DNA of 17,188 nucleotides from CAMEON01 sp045643785 (GCA_045643785.1 JAZRFR010000080.1:1-17188), one strand, 5' to 3'. Positions 5,936-12,901 are shown, counted from the first letter of the stretch. Notes: generated by a model not told the origin, from the sequence alone. Translations and numbers: made by a program.

Positions 5936-7360
5936 ATGATCCAATTCGGCACAGGCGGCTGGCGCGCCGTCATCGGTTCTGACTTCATCGAACGCAATAT
6001 CCGCCTCGTCACCGAGGGCATCTGCGCCCTCATGAAAGAGGAGGGCAAGACGGACAAGCCCCTGATCGTGGGGTATGACCACCGCTTCCTGTCCGACGTG
6101 GCGGCCAAGTGGATGGCCGAGGTCTTTGCGGCCTACGGCGTAACCGTGTGGTTCATGAACCGCTCCGCCCCCACCCCGCTGGTCATGCACACCGTCAAGC
6201 GGCAGAATCTCTACTACGGCGTGGAGATCACCGCCAGCCACAACCCCTCGGACTACAACGGCATCAAGCTCATCGTGGAGGAAGGCCGCGACGCGCCTCT
6301 GGAGACCACGGCTCGCCTGGAGGCCCTGATCGCGGAACTCGAGGCGAAGAACGTCCCCTCTCCCCGCATTCCCTTCGAGCAGGCCTGTAAGCAGGGGCTG
6401 ATCATCTACCGTAAAAATCCCTTCAACGATTTCATCGACGATATTCTCTCGGTGCTGGACGTAAAAACCATCCGCAACCACGGCGCCCGCGTGCTGTTCG
6501 ACCCCATGTACGGCTCGGGAACCTACCCGCTGATGGTCATTCTCTGCACCGCGCGGTGTACGGTGGACATGATCCACAACACCCGCGACGCCCACTTCGG
6601 CGGCCACCATCCCGCTCCCTCGGTCAGCGGTTTGGAGGAACTCCGCACCCGCGTAGTAGCGGGAAAATACGAGCTTGGCATCGCCTTTGATGGCGACGGC
6701 GACCGCCTGGGTATCATCGACGGAAACGGCCGTTACCTCTCCGCCAACGAGATCCTGGTCATGCTCTACTGGTATCTCCATGAGATCAAGGGCTGGCGCG
6801 GCCCTGTGGTGCGCAACCTGGCCACCACCCACATGCTGGACGTCATGGCCGCCGATTTCGGGGAGACCTGCCATGAGGTCCCCGTGGGCTTCAAGTACAT
6901 ATCCGCAGGCATTGACGCCCACGACGCCGTTCTGGGCGGCGAATCCTCGGGCGGTCTGACGGTTCGCGGTCACATCCACGGCAAGGATTCCATCTACGCC
7001 GCCTCCCTGTTCGTGGAGATGATCTCGGCGGTGGAGAAGTCGCCCTCCGAGATCATGGACGCGCTGGAGCAGAAGTACGGCCACTTCGAGATGGTGGAGG
7101 ACAACATCACCTTTACCTTTGAGCAGAAATCCACCGTCAACCGCATCATATTTGAGGAGAAGAAGCTTCCCTTCTTCGGCAAGCCCGTGGAGCGGGTGAG
7201 CTACGAGGACGGCTGCAAGGTCTACTTCGCGGATAACAGTTTCGTCATTTGCCGTTTCTCGGGCACCGAGCCCCTGCTCCGCATCTTTGCCGAGGCAGCA
7301 GACGCCGCCACCGCCAAGGGCTACATCGAGGCCTTCCGGGATCTGCTCTCGTTGGAATGA
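5936..7360 (+). CDS. alpha-D-phosphohexomutase (phosphoglucomutase/phosphomannomutase family)
   Basis: A 474-residue cytoplasmic enzyme that moves a phosphate between C1 and C6 of a hexose phosphate through a phosphoserine. The start FGTGGWRAVIG (4-14) is typical of the family. The catalytic serine is S101 in TASHNP. The magnesium loop is DGDGDR (252-257), the sugar-binding loop is GGESSGG (334-340), and the C-terminal phosphate loop is RFSGTEPLLR near residue 440. The length matches the family. AAGGAGA precedes the ATG. The gene has its own promoter and terminator, so it is monocistronic and divergent from the ferritin-like gene. Whether glucose, mannose or glucosamine phosphate is the main substrate cannot be decided; the SHNP and GESSG loops are compatible with phosphogluco/phosphomannomutase. 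Confidence 0.93.
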   Translation: MIQFGTGGWRAVIGSDFIERNIRLVTEGICALMKEEGKTDKPLIVGYDHRFLSDVAAKWMAEVFAAYGVTVWFMNRSAPTPLVMHTVKRQNLYYGVEITASHNPSDYNGIKLIVEEGRDAPLETTARLEALIAELEAKNVPSPRIPFEQACKQGLIIYRKNPFNDFIDDILSVLDVKTIRNHGARVLFDPMYGSGTYPLMVILCTARCTVDMIHNTRDAHFGGHHPAPSVSGLEELRTRVVAGKYELGIAFDGDGDRLGIIDGNGRYLSANEILVMLYWYLHEIKGWRGPVVRNLATTHMLDVMAADFGETCHEVPVGFKYISAGIDAHDAVLGGESSGGLTVRGHIHGKDSIYAASLFVEMISAVEKSPSEIMDALEQKYGHFEMVEDNITFTFEQKSTVNRIIFEEKKLPFFGKPVERVSYEDGCKVYFADNSFVICRFSGTEPLLRIFAEAADAATAKGYIEAFRDLLSLE

Positions 7361-7412
7361 GAGGCTTCTGCTGACCACGGCCGATAACCGCTGATCACAG
7401 CCAACAGAAAAG

Positions 7413-7442
7413 GAAGCCCGCCATCACGGCGGGCTTCTTTTT
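7413..7442 (+). terminator. intrinsic terminator after the phosphohexomutase gene
   Basis: A perfect 10-bp stem GAAGCCCGCC / GGCGGGCTTC (7413-7422 with 7428-7437), loop ATCAC, followed by TTTTT. Confidence 0.93.
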
Positions 7443-7490
7443 GTGTATTCTTGGAAAGGAAAACAATTTAACAAGTACGTGTAAGAAGGC

Positions 7491-7646
7491 TCACTCTTCC
7501 TTCTCGAAGGCGTCCTTATCCAGCCCGCAAACAGGGCAGGCAAAATCCTCGGGCAGATCCTCAAAGGCAGTGCCGGGCTCGATGCCGTTGTCGGGATCAC
7601 CAACAGCGGGGTCGTATTCGTAACCGCAAGGGCAAACGTACTTCAT
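7491..7646 (-). CDS. rubredoxin with a CxC first metal knuckle
   Basis: A 51-residue one-iron electron carrier. The sequence starts MKYVCPCGYEYDP and carries GDPDNGIEPGT, FEDLPEDFACPVCG and a DAFEK end, all classic rubredoxin features. The second knuckle is the usual CPVCG (C37, C40). The first is C5-P6-C7-G8, one residue shorter than the normal CxxCG. Rubredoxins feed electrons to rubrerythrins and other oxygen or peroxide reductases in anaerobes. GGAGGAG lies before the ATG. It is followed by a 51-base gap from the PepSY lipoprotein gene upstream on the same strand, and the reverse rubrerythrin gene lies 800 bases further upstream. Confidence 0.92.
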   Translation of the reverse strand: MKYVCPCGYEYDPAVGDPDNGIEPGTAFEDLPEDFACPVCGLDKDAFEKEE

Positions 7647-7697
7647 GGGAATCTCCTCCTTGTGTTGATTTTATAAAACGGGTCTTGTGAATCGCAC

Positions 7698-8213
7698 TCA
7701 ATCGCGATCCATATCGAACTCCAGGATCGCGCCGGTATCGGCGTGGATGGTGTACTCGTATTCCAGATGCTCTACGCTGTCCGCAAGATCCACGTAGAAC
7801 TCCACCTCGTACACGGGAATACCGTCGTCCAGCTCCAGCTCGGTACGCAGGTACAGCGCGTCGGCGGGCGCAACGCCCGCATGCTCAAAGGCGATGCTCT
7901 CGGCGTTCTCGTAGGTCAGCGCGACCTCACCGACGGATTTCTTATCCGATCCGCGGTTGGGTCTGCCGCTCTGCGTTTCCTGCGCGGGCGGTTCTGTCTG
8001 TGCCGTGCGGTCGGCAGAGCCGTCGCGAAGCAGGCGCTCGGGGTTGTTCGATTTGGCTTGATTGTGTTCGTTTTCGATGCGATCCTCCAGCTTATCAAAG
8101 CTGTTGTCAATTTGGTTCTCCACCTCACGGGGCAACGAGATGTCGCAGGAGGCGATCACCAGCGTCAGTGTCAGAATCAGCATCAGAAGAAACGAGAGTC
8201 GAATGATCTTCAT
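7698..8213 (-). CDS. PepSY-domain lipoprotein
   Basis: 171 residues. The signal peptide is LLMLILTLTLVIASC with lipidation at C23. A charged, probably flexible segment (about 24-95) rich in Asn, Arg, Glu and Pro follows. One PepSY domain occupies about 96-171, with ALTYENAESIAFEHAGV, YEVEFYVD and YTIHADTGAILEFDMD, the typical end of this fold. PepSY domains often act as protease inhibitors or regulators at the cell surface; the partner here is unknown. GGAGG at normal spacing fixes the start. It may be cotranscribed with the rubredoxin gene 51 bases downstream, since no terminator was seen between them. Confidence 0.85.
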   Translation of the reverse strand: MKIIRLSFLLMLILTLTLVIASCDISLPREVENQIDNSFDKLEDRIENEHNQAKSNNPERLLRDGSADRTAQTEPPAQETQSGRPNRGSDKKSVGEVALTYENAESIAFEHAGVAPADALYLRTELELDDGIPVYEVEFYVDLADSVEHLEYEYTIHADTGAILEFDMDRD

Positions 8214-8337
8214 AGGATCCTCCTTTCATGGTGCTGAAAGCTTGGCGTTGGCGCTCAAGATTTCATATTTAATTTGTTTTTTCAGAGCGGGAGCACTCAC
8301 AGAATGAGTTTTCCCCCGATGATCGGTGTCTATTCAC

Positions 8338-8413
8338 TTTTTGAAGGTTCTTGGAAGTCTTGAAACCTTCTTTCAAGAAGGTTTCAAGTGGGGTCCAGGG
8401 GCAAAGCCCCTGG
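8338..8413 (-). repeat. hairpin repeat family, copy A (two hairpins)
   Basis: On the minus strand it begins 12 bases after the reverse rubrerythrin stop. Hairpin CCAGGGGC / GCCCCTGG (8395-8413, loop of three) comes first, then hairpin 8359-8388 (14-bp perfect stem, two-base loop), then the tail CTTCCAAGAACCTTCAAAAA. Same order as copies B and F. The rest of 8214-8337 shows no gene or clear signal apart from the PepSY gene's ribosome site. Confidence 0.8.
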
Positions 8414-8425
8414 CGTTCCCTTCTC

Positions 8426-8974
8426 TTAGCCGAAGTATCTCTGCAGCAGACCTGCGAAAGCCTTGCCGTGGCGAGCCTCGTCGCGAGCCATCTCATGGAC
8501 GGTGTCGTGGATGGCATCCAGGTTCAGCTCCTTAGCGGCCTTGGCCAGCTCGAACTTACCGGCGGTAGCGCCGTTCTCGCCCTCAACACGCATCTCCAGG
8601 TTCTTCTTGGTGGAGTCGGTCAGGCACTCACCCAGCAGCTCTGCGAACTTAGCGGCGTGCTCAGCCTCCTCAAAGGCGGCCTTCTCCCAGTACAGGGCGA
8701 TCTCGGGGTAACCCTCGCGGGCAGCTACGCGGGACATAGCCAGGTACATACCGACCTCGGAGCACTCGCCCTCGAAGTTAGCGCGCAGGCCTTCCTTAAT
8801 GTGCTCGGGGGCGTCCTTAGCCACGCCGACGATGTGCTCGGCAGCCCAGGTCAGCTTGCCTTCCTTGACTTCCTCAAACTTGTCCTCGCCCTTGACCTTG
8901 CATCTGGGGCACTGCTCGGGGTAGTTCTCGCTCTCGATGATCTCACCGCAAACCTTGCATCTCCACTTTTTCAT
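8426..8974 (-). CDS. reverse rubrerythrin (N-terminal rubredoxin domain, C-terminal ferritin-like domain)
   Basis: A 182-residue peroxidase-type protein. The N-terminal rubredoxin-like domain carries C6xxC9 and C22xxC25 (WRCKVCGE and EQCPRC). The ferritin-like four-helix bundle follows, with EGECSEVGMYLAMSRVA, the second ligand helix AAFEEAEHAAKF and the last EMARDEARHGKAF. This order, reversed relative to classical rubrerythrin, defines the reverse rubrerythrins of Clostridium, which reduce hydrogen peroxide and oxygen with electrons from NADH via a reductase and rubredoxin. AGGAGG sits before the ATG. The Rrf2-family gene is 77 bases upstream on the same strand, with a palindrome between them, so control by that regulator is likely. 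It is an abundant-protein type gene with strong synonymous bias (many GAG, AAG, GAC and CTG codons). Confidence 0.93.
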   Translation of the reverse strand: MKKWRCKVCGEIIESENYPEQCPRCKVKGEDKFEEVKEGKLTWAAEHIVGVAKDAPEHIKEGLRANFEGECSEVGMYLAMSRVAAREGYPEIALYWEKAAFEEAEHAAKFAELLGECLTDSTKKNLEMRVEGENGATAGKFELAKAAKELNLDAIHDTVHEMARDEARHGKAFAGLLQRYFG

Positions 8975-9015
8975 GTTGTAATTCCTCCTGAATTATAATT
9001 TAAATTTTTATTTTT

Positions 9016-9033
9016 TTGAGTCTGTGACTCGAA
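9016..9033. promoter_or_regulatory. palindrome between the Rrf2 gene and reverse rubrerythrin
   Basis: GAGTC-TGT-GACTC (9018-9030) with flanking TT/AA matches one position further out. It lies 44-56 bases before the reverse rubrerythrin ATG, next to a very A/T-rich leader. A plausible operator for the adjacent Rrf2 regulator, though its sequence is not the same as the palindrome at 9535-9559. Confidence 0.4.
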
Positions 9034-9051
9034 GGGGTACTTAAGAATTTC

Positions 9052-9504
9052 TTACCGTATAGCGCTGATCAAGTCGCAAAGCCCGATCCTGTCGTCCACC
9101 ACCATGGCCACCGTCAGCCGATCCAGCCGTTCGGTCAAGTGGTGATTCAGCTCCTCGAAGACGTGGTGCAGGCGGCAACAGTCCTTGTTGGGATTGTTGA
9201 GGCAGGCGTGGGTCTCGGACAGGCACCGATTGATCTCGATGGGGCCGTCTATGGCCTCGATCACCCGTCTGACCGTGACGGTCGCGGGATCGACGTTCAG
9301 GCTGTAGCCCCCCGTCGCGCCGCGGCTGGTCTTCACCAGCTCGGATTCCGACAACTTGTGCAGAATCTTCAGCCCGAACCGTGTGGGAACGGCCACACCC
9401 TCGGCCAGCGTCGCCGCGCCCACGGGGATGTTCCCTGCCGCGGTCTCCTTGGTCAGAAGGCACATCATACGCAGGGCGTAATCCGCTTCCTGTGTGATCT
9501 TCAT
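9052..9504 (-). CDS. Rrf2-family transcriptional regulator, probably Fe-S cluster binding
   Basis: 150 residues. The N-terminal winged helix opens with KITQEADYALRMMCLL and includes LHKLSESELVKTSRGATGGYSL (the wing, ending GGYSL near 68), typical of Rrf2/IscR/NsrR/RsrR proteins. Cysteines C94, C101 and C109/C110 follow the dimerisation helix in the position of the cluster ligands of IscR, which supports an iron-sulfur sensor of iron, nitric oxide or redox state. The start at 9504 has GGAAGG at normal spacing; an upstream start at 9543 would fall inside the operator. The gene has a perfect promoter and a palindrome just downstream of the -10, which suggests autorepression. Reverse rubrerythrin follows 77 bases later and is the obvious target. 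Confidence 0.9.
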   Translation of the reverse strand: MKITQEADYALRMMCLLTKETAAGNIPVGAATLAEGVAVPTRFGLKILHKLSESELVKTSRGATGGYSLNVDPATVTVRRVIEAIDGPIEINRCLSETHACLNNPNKDCCRLHHVFEELNHHLTERLDRLTVAMVVDDRIGLCDLISAIR

Positions 9505-9534
9505 AACAGTGCCTTCCTTTCGCTTGGTATTTTC

Positions 9535-9559
9535 AAATGACACCGTTTTGGTGTGATTT
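9535..9559. promoter_or_regulatory. palindromic operator in the Rrf2-gene promoter
   Basis: Arms AAATGACACC (9535-9544) and GGTGTGATTT (9550-9559) match at nine of ten positions around a five-base centre. It covers the expected transcription start of the Rrf2 gene, an ideal place for autorepression. Confidence 0.7.
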
Positions 9560-9560
9560 A

Positions 9561-9589
9561 ATTATACACTATGTCGACGAATTTGTCAA
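9561..9589 (-). promoter_or_regulatory. sigma-70/SigA promoter of the Rrf2 gene
   Basis: On the minus strand, TTGACA (9584-9589), exactly 17 bases of spacer, and TATAAT (9561-9566). Both boxes are perfect. Confidence 0.9.
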
Positions 9590-9662
9590 TAGGTTTTTCA
9601 AAAATTTTTGAAAAAATTTTTCATCCTGTTTTTTCCTTCTCCGATATGGGATTTTATCACAG

Positions 9663-9689
9663 AAAAACCCCTCGGCGCAAGCCAAGGGG
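9663..9689 (-). terminator. intrinsic terminator after the alpha/beta hydrolase gene
   Basis: On the minus strand, CCCCTTGGC / GCCGAGGGG (one G-T pair), loop TTGC, followed by TTTTT. It starts 13 bases after the stop codon. Confidence 0.9.
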
Positions 9690-9701
9690 CTCCGTAAATC
9701 C

Positions 9702-10478
9702 TCATCCACGGATCAGATGGGTCAGCAGGAATCCTCGAATATTCTCCCATTCTTCCTCTGTCAATTCTCCGTGGCCGCAGTTCTCCAGGCGGTGGTAGGT
9801 CACGTCGTGCCCCGCCATGCGCAGTGCCTCTACGTAGCCGTCCATCTGCTCGGGCGGGAACAGGGCATCGGCCAGATCGTTAATAATATGGTATGGAATA
9901 TGCGGCATATCATCCAGACGGTGAAGGGGCGACAGGGTCTTGAGTGCTTCCGCGATGGGCATTTCGTAGTCGGCCACCGCGCGGAAGAAGGTGCGAGGGA
10001 CATTCTCCGTGCAGTAGATGCTGGCGATCACATCCACGCAGGGGCAATGGGCCAGGCAGGCCGTAGGCGTGCGGGCAGGATCACCGCCGTGGGAGGCGGT
10101 GTAAATGAGGGAACCCATACCGCCCATGCTTCCCCCCATGACCGCCCAAGGTGTCTTTTCGGTCAGGCTATACTTCTCTCGGATGGCGTCTACCAGGGCG
10201 TTGATCATGCGAACCGCGCCGCGGTTCATCCAGCTCCAAGGACCCGGGAAGGTGTACACCTGCAGGATACCGTGCTCGGCTAAAAAACCCGACAGGGGAC
10301 CGTTGTAGGGGCCCATATCCATGCAGCCGCCCAGGCAGGAGCCGCCGCCCAAACCCGGGAATTCCAGCACGAAGGCAACGGGAGGGGCGGTCAAGAGGTG
10401 GGCGTTGGTGTTGCAGTAGAGATCTATGGTATGGGAATTGATAAAATCGCGGTCAGCCGCGGTGTAAGAAGCGGTCAC
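9702..10478 (-). CDS. alpha/beta hydrolase (esterase/lipase-like), GTG start
   Basis: 258 residues with the alpha/beta-hydrolase layout. An oxyanion-loop region FPGLGGG lies near residues 41-47. The nucleophile elbow is GGSMGG with S117 (conforming to GxSxG). The acid is probably D201 or D204 in NDLADALFPP, and the catalytic histidine is H236 in NCGHGEL. No signal peptide, so it is probably cytoplasmic. The natural substrate cannot be told; the fold covers acyl esterases, peptidases and thioesterases. A GTG at 10478 is chosen because GGAAGGAG precedes it at proper spacing; the ATG 17 codons upstream has no ribosome site. It is divergent from the LURP-one-like gene and followed by its own terminator, so it is a single-gene unit. 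Confidence 0.82.
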   Translation of the reverse strand: MTASYTAADRDFINSHTIDLYCNTNAHLLTAPPVAFVLEFPGLGGGSCLGGCMDMGPYNGPLSGFLAEHGILQVYTFPGPWSWMNRGAVRMINALVDAIREKYSLTEKTPWAVMGGSMGGMGSLIYTASHGGDPARTPTACLAHCPCVDVIASIYCTENVPRTFFRAVADYEMPIAEALKTLSPLHRLDDMPHIPYHIINDLADALFPPEQMDGYVEALRMAGHDVTYHRLENCGHGELTEEEWENIRGFLLTHLIRG

Positions 10479-10619
10479 GGTTCGATCTCCTTCCTCAATA
10501 TGGTTGTCCTCATTGTAGCACAGATTCAAGCAAAAAGCAAGACTTTTTTGCGTGAAATGCCCTTTGGTTTCACAGGGATAATAAATTGCGGATTTTTTAA
10601 CAAATTTATCCGAAAACTA

Positions 10620-10648
10620 TTGACAATCTCGTGACCGCGTGTTATAAT
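10620..10648 (+). promoter_or_regulatory. sigma-70/SigA promoter of the LURP-one-like gene
   Basis: TTGACA (10620-10625), a 17-base spacer, and TATAAT (10643-10648). The ATG lies 33 bases downstream. The rest of the intergenic region 10479-10619 shows no further clear signal. Confidence 0.9.
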
Positions 10649-10681
10649 ATAATAAAATAACCCGTAAAGGATGCAATTCAC

Positions 10682-11155
10682 ATGAAACTGCTGATACAAG
10701 AAAAGGTCTTTACCTGGAACGACCGCTTCACCGTCCGCGACGAGGGAGGCAACGACCGCTACTTCGTGGAGGGCGAGCTGTTCTCCTGGGGCAAAAAGCT
10801 CCACGTCTGCACACCCGACGGGCGGGAGGTTGCCTACATTGAGCAGAAGATCTTCACCTTCAAGCCCCGTTATCAGGTCTTTACAAACGGCGAGCTGATT
10901 GGCGAGGTGGTGCGGGAGTTCACCTTCTTCCGCCCCCGCTACACCGTAGAAGGCGCGGGCTGGGACGTGGAGGGAGAATTCTGGTCTCACGACTACACGG
11001 TCTACCGCCACGGCGAGCCCATCGTCAGCATTCAGAAGGAATGGCTCACCTGGGGAGACTGTTACGCCCTGGACATCCGCGACCCCGCCGACGAAATTCA
11101 GGCATTGGCTCTGGTGCTGGCCATCGACTGCGCTATAGAGCAGGATAATAATTGA
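10682..11155 (+). CDS. LURP-one-related / Tubby-C-terminal-like protein
   Basis: 157 residues of alternating short beta strands, beginning KLLIQEKVFTWNDRFTVRD, with repeats such as FVEGELFSWGKKLHV, EVAYIEQKIFTFKPRYQV, and EWLTWGDCYALDI. This pattern and length match the LURP-one-related family (YxjI-like), a 12-stranded barrel around a central helix shared with Tubby C-terminal domains and phospholipid scramblases. The helix is probably DEIQALALVLAIDCAIEQ near the C-terminus. The biochemical role of bacterial members is unknown. It has its own strong promoter; the ribosome site AAAGGA is modest. A two-hairpin repeat (copy F) begins 18 bases after the stop. Confidence 0.85.
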   Translation: MKLLIQEKVFTWNDRFTVRDEGGNDRYFVEGELFSWGKKLHVCTPDGREVAYIEQKIFTFKPRYQVFTNGELIGEVVREFTFFRPRYTVEGAGWDVEGEFWSHDYTVYRHGEPIVSIQKEWLTWGDCYALDIRDPADEIQALALVLAIDCAIEQDNN

Positions 11156-11173
11156 AAACATAGGTTTATCGGC

Positions 11174-11243
11174 CAGGGGCTCTGCCCCTGCACCCCGCTT
11201 AAGGAACTTTTGAAAAAGTTCCTTAAGAATCCTCAAAACTTTC
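11174..11243 (+). repeat. hairpin repeat family, copy F (two hairpins)
   Basis: Hairpin CAGGGGC / GCCCCTG (11174-11190), then hairpin 11198-11227 (14-bp perfect stem, GA loop), then a tail reading AATCCTCAAAACTTTCAAT. Its order equals copies A and B; its tail is the inverse complement of the start of copy B's tail (GAGGATTC). Paired tail-to-tail with copy G. Confidence 0.8.
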
Positions 11244-11264
11244 AATAATGATTATTTATCAATG

Positions 11265-11318
11265 CTTTTTTTGAAAGTTTTGGGAGGTCGTGGGGGTCCG
11301 GGGGACAAAGCCCCCCGG
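11265..11318 (-). repeat. hairpin repeat family, copy G (short form)
   Basis: A tail TTTTTTTGAAAGTTTTGGGA leads to GGGGGTC and a hairpin CCGGGGG / CCCCCGG (11298-11318) with one internal mismatch. The second hairpin seen in copies A, B and F is missing. Forms an inverted pair with copy F across about 20 A/T-rich bases. Confidence 0.7.
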
Positions 11319-11363
11319 TAAACCCAAAAATGAAAACACATATCTTCCCGAAAGGAGCCTTCC

Positions 11364-12068
11364 ATGCTGGATACGATCATCCCCTTCCCCGCCTCGGTTC
11401 TGCTGTTCCTGGCGGAGTACATAATTCTCGGGATCGGCCTCACCCGTCTGGCCCGTGCCGCGGGCTGTCCTTACCCGCTGCTGGCCTGGATTCCCTTTGG
11501 CCGTTTGTACCTTCTGGGTCAGGTAGCGGATATCTACACCGACAACCGCATCACCCCTGCGGCCATTCGCTTCCACTCGTCCTTTCGGCCGTCGGATCTT
11601 CGCCGCAGGCTGCTGGGACTGGGGATCGGGTACGCCGCCGTCAGCGCGGTGGCTACGGTGGGCAAAGGCATGAAGCTGGCCGCCAAGACCGCGTCGCTTT
11701 TCTCCTTCCTTCGCTCACTCCTGGATTCCTTTTCGGAAGGTAGCGTCTCCCTCGGAGACACGGTAGAGTCCTCCCTGGAGGTATCCCCCGCCCTGAGGCG
11801 CCTTTCCACCGCAGGAAGCGTGATCCACATCGTCGCGGGTATCGCAAGCTTTGTTCTGGGCGTTCTGCTTCTGACCGTCCTCTGTCCCGTCCTGTACCGC
11901 CTGTTCAAGGCGCTGTCGGTTCCCGTCCCCGCCCTGCTGACCGCGATCAGCGTCGTCGCTCCCCTCCTCGCCGCCATTCTGATCCTTGCCTATACCCGCC
12001 ACACCGAGGGTCTGGGCGAGCGGTTCATACGCCCCCCACAGGATGGCCATACCCCCACCCCCGTATGA
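11364..12068 (+). CDS. multi-helix membrane protein of unknown function
   Basis: 234 residues. Hydrophobic segments at about 8-30, 36-55, 83-103, 148-178 and 185-208 suggest four or five membrane helices. The loop 60-82 is basic (RFHSSFRPSDLRRR), which suggests a cytoplasmic location, and the loop 113-146 is Ser-rich. The C-terminus is short, Pro/Thr-rich. I recognise no family. AAAGGAG precedes the ATG. It ends 55 bases before the ABC transporter gene on the same strand, so it might be cotranscribed with the transporter or separated by the internal promoter; a functional link is only suggested by proximity. Confidence 0.68.
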   Translation: MLDTIIPFPASVLLFLAEYIILGIGLTRLARAAGCPYPLLAWIPFGRLYLLGQVADIYTDNRITPAAIRFHSSFRPSDLRRRLLGLGIGYAAVSAVATVGKGMKLAAKTASLFSFLRSLLDSFSEGSVSLGDTVESSLEVSPALRRLSTAGSVIHIVAGIASFVLGVLLLTVLCPVLYRLFKALSVPVPALLTAISVVAPLLAAILILAYTRHTEGLGERFIRPPQDGHTPTPV

Positions 12069-12093
12069 CCCCCGCCCGCATTCGTCATATAAT
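12065..12093 (+). promoter_or_regulatory. probable promoter of the ABC transporter genes
   Basis: ATGACC (12065-12070, four of six matches to TTGACA), a 17-base spacer and a perfect TATAAT (12088-12093). The -35 overlaps the last codons of the upstream membrane protein gene. Confidence 0.5.
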
Positions 12094-12123
12094 AAAATGA
12101 AAAATATAAGGAGTTGATTAACG

Positions 12124-12900
12124 ATGGAACCCATTTTAGTCACCCAAGGTCTGCGTAAAACCTTCACCCTGTCCAAGAAACAGCAACAGCTGGAAAAAAC
12201 CAATCAAAAAGTCAAGGTGGCCGTGGACGGCCTGTCCTTTACCGCCAACCGCGGGGAGATATTCGGATTGTTAGGCCCTAACGGAGCGGGCAAGACCACC
12301 ACCCTCCGTATGCTGGCCACCCTCATCCGCCCCGACGAGGGCGACGCGACCCTGGACGGAGTCAGCGTGGTGAAGGATCCCGACGCCGTGCGCGCCCGCG
12401 TCGGCTTCCTCACGGGAGAGCTGAAGCTGGAGGATTTCTTCACCCCGAACTACCTCTTTGACTTCTTCTCGGATCTCCACGGAGTCGACCCCACCGTAGC
12501 CGCGGGGCGCAAGGCCGAGCTGTTCGGCAAGTTCGGCATCGACCGCTTCGCCGAGGTCAAGGTAGCCAATCTCTCCACGGGTATGAAGCAGAAGGTGTCC
12601 TTGGTGATCTCGGTGGTTCACGATCCCGACGTCATCATCTTCGACGAGCCCACCAACGGCCTGGACGTCCTCACCGCCAAGGTGGTGACGGATTTCCTGT
12701 TGGAGCTTCGGGAGCGAGGCAAGACGGTCATCCTCTCCACCCACATTTTCAGCCTGGTGGAGAAGCTCTGCGACCGTGTGGGCGTCATCATCGACGGCCG
12801 CATGGTGGCCTGTGATTCCCTGCCCGCCGTCTGCGGCGGACTCAGCCTGGAGGATCGCTTCTTCGAGCTCTACAAAGCCCACGTAGGGGAGGTGCTGTGA
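12124..12900 (+). CDS. ABC transporter ATP-binding protein (NatA-type exporter)
   Basis: 258 residues, a complete nucleotide-binding subunit. Walker A GPNGAGKT (51-58), ABC signature LSTGM (150-154), Walker B IIFDEP (171-176), D-loop NGLD (178-181) and switch histidine H207 in STHIF are all present. The Q-loop position reads GFLTGEL, without glutamine, a common variation in NatA-like proteins. The N-terminus has an unusual KKQQQLEKTNQK insertion (about 18-29) before the strand leading to Walker A. It would energise the permease encoded next; such NatA/NatB pairs export sodium, drugs, peptides or lipids. AAGGAG stands 10 bases before the ATG. The stop is one base before the permease start. Confidence 0.93.
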   Translation: MEPILVTQGLRKTFTLSKKQQQLEKTNQKVKVAVDGLSFTANRGEIFGLLGPNGAGKTTTLRMLATLIRPDEGDATLDGVSVVKDPDAVRARVGFLTGELKLEDFFTPNYLFDFFSDLHGVDPTVAAGRKAELFGKFGIDRFAEVKVANLSTGMKQKVSLVISVVHDPDVIIFDEPTNGLDVLTAKVVTDFLLELRERGKTVILSTHIFSLVEKLCDRVGVIIDGRMVACDSLPAVCGGLSLEDRFFELYKAHVGEVL

Positions 12901-12901
12901 T

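Noticed and set aside
5867..7378. A 503-codon open frame opposite the phosphohexomutase gene
   Set aside because: The plus strand shows every catalytic loop of the enzyme plus promoter and terminator; the antisense product has no recognisable motif and its start has no ribosome site.
8992..8997. TATAAT on the minus strand as the promoter of reverse rubrerythrin
   Set aside because: Transcription would begin within the Shine-Dalgarno itself, so this box in an A/T-rich stretch is unlikely to drive the gene. Readthrough from the Rrf2 promoter or another upstream start is more likely.
464..11318. Repeats as a CRISPR array or simple intrinsic terminators
   Set aside because: Spacing is irregular over kilobases and orientation varies, which excludes a CRISPR. 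The stems lack a following T-run, so a plain terminator role is not supported.
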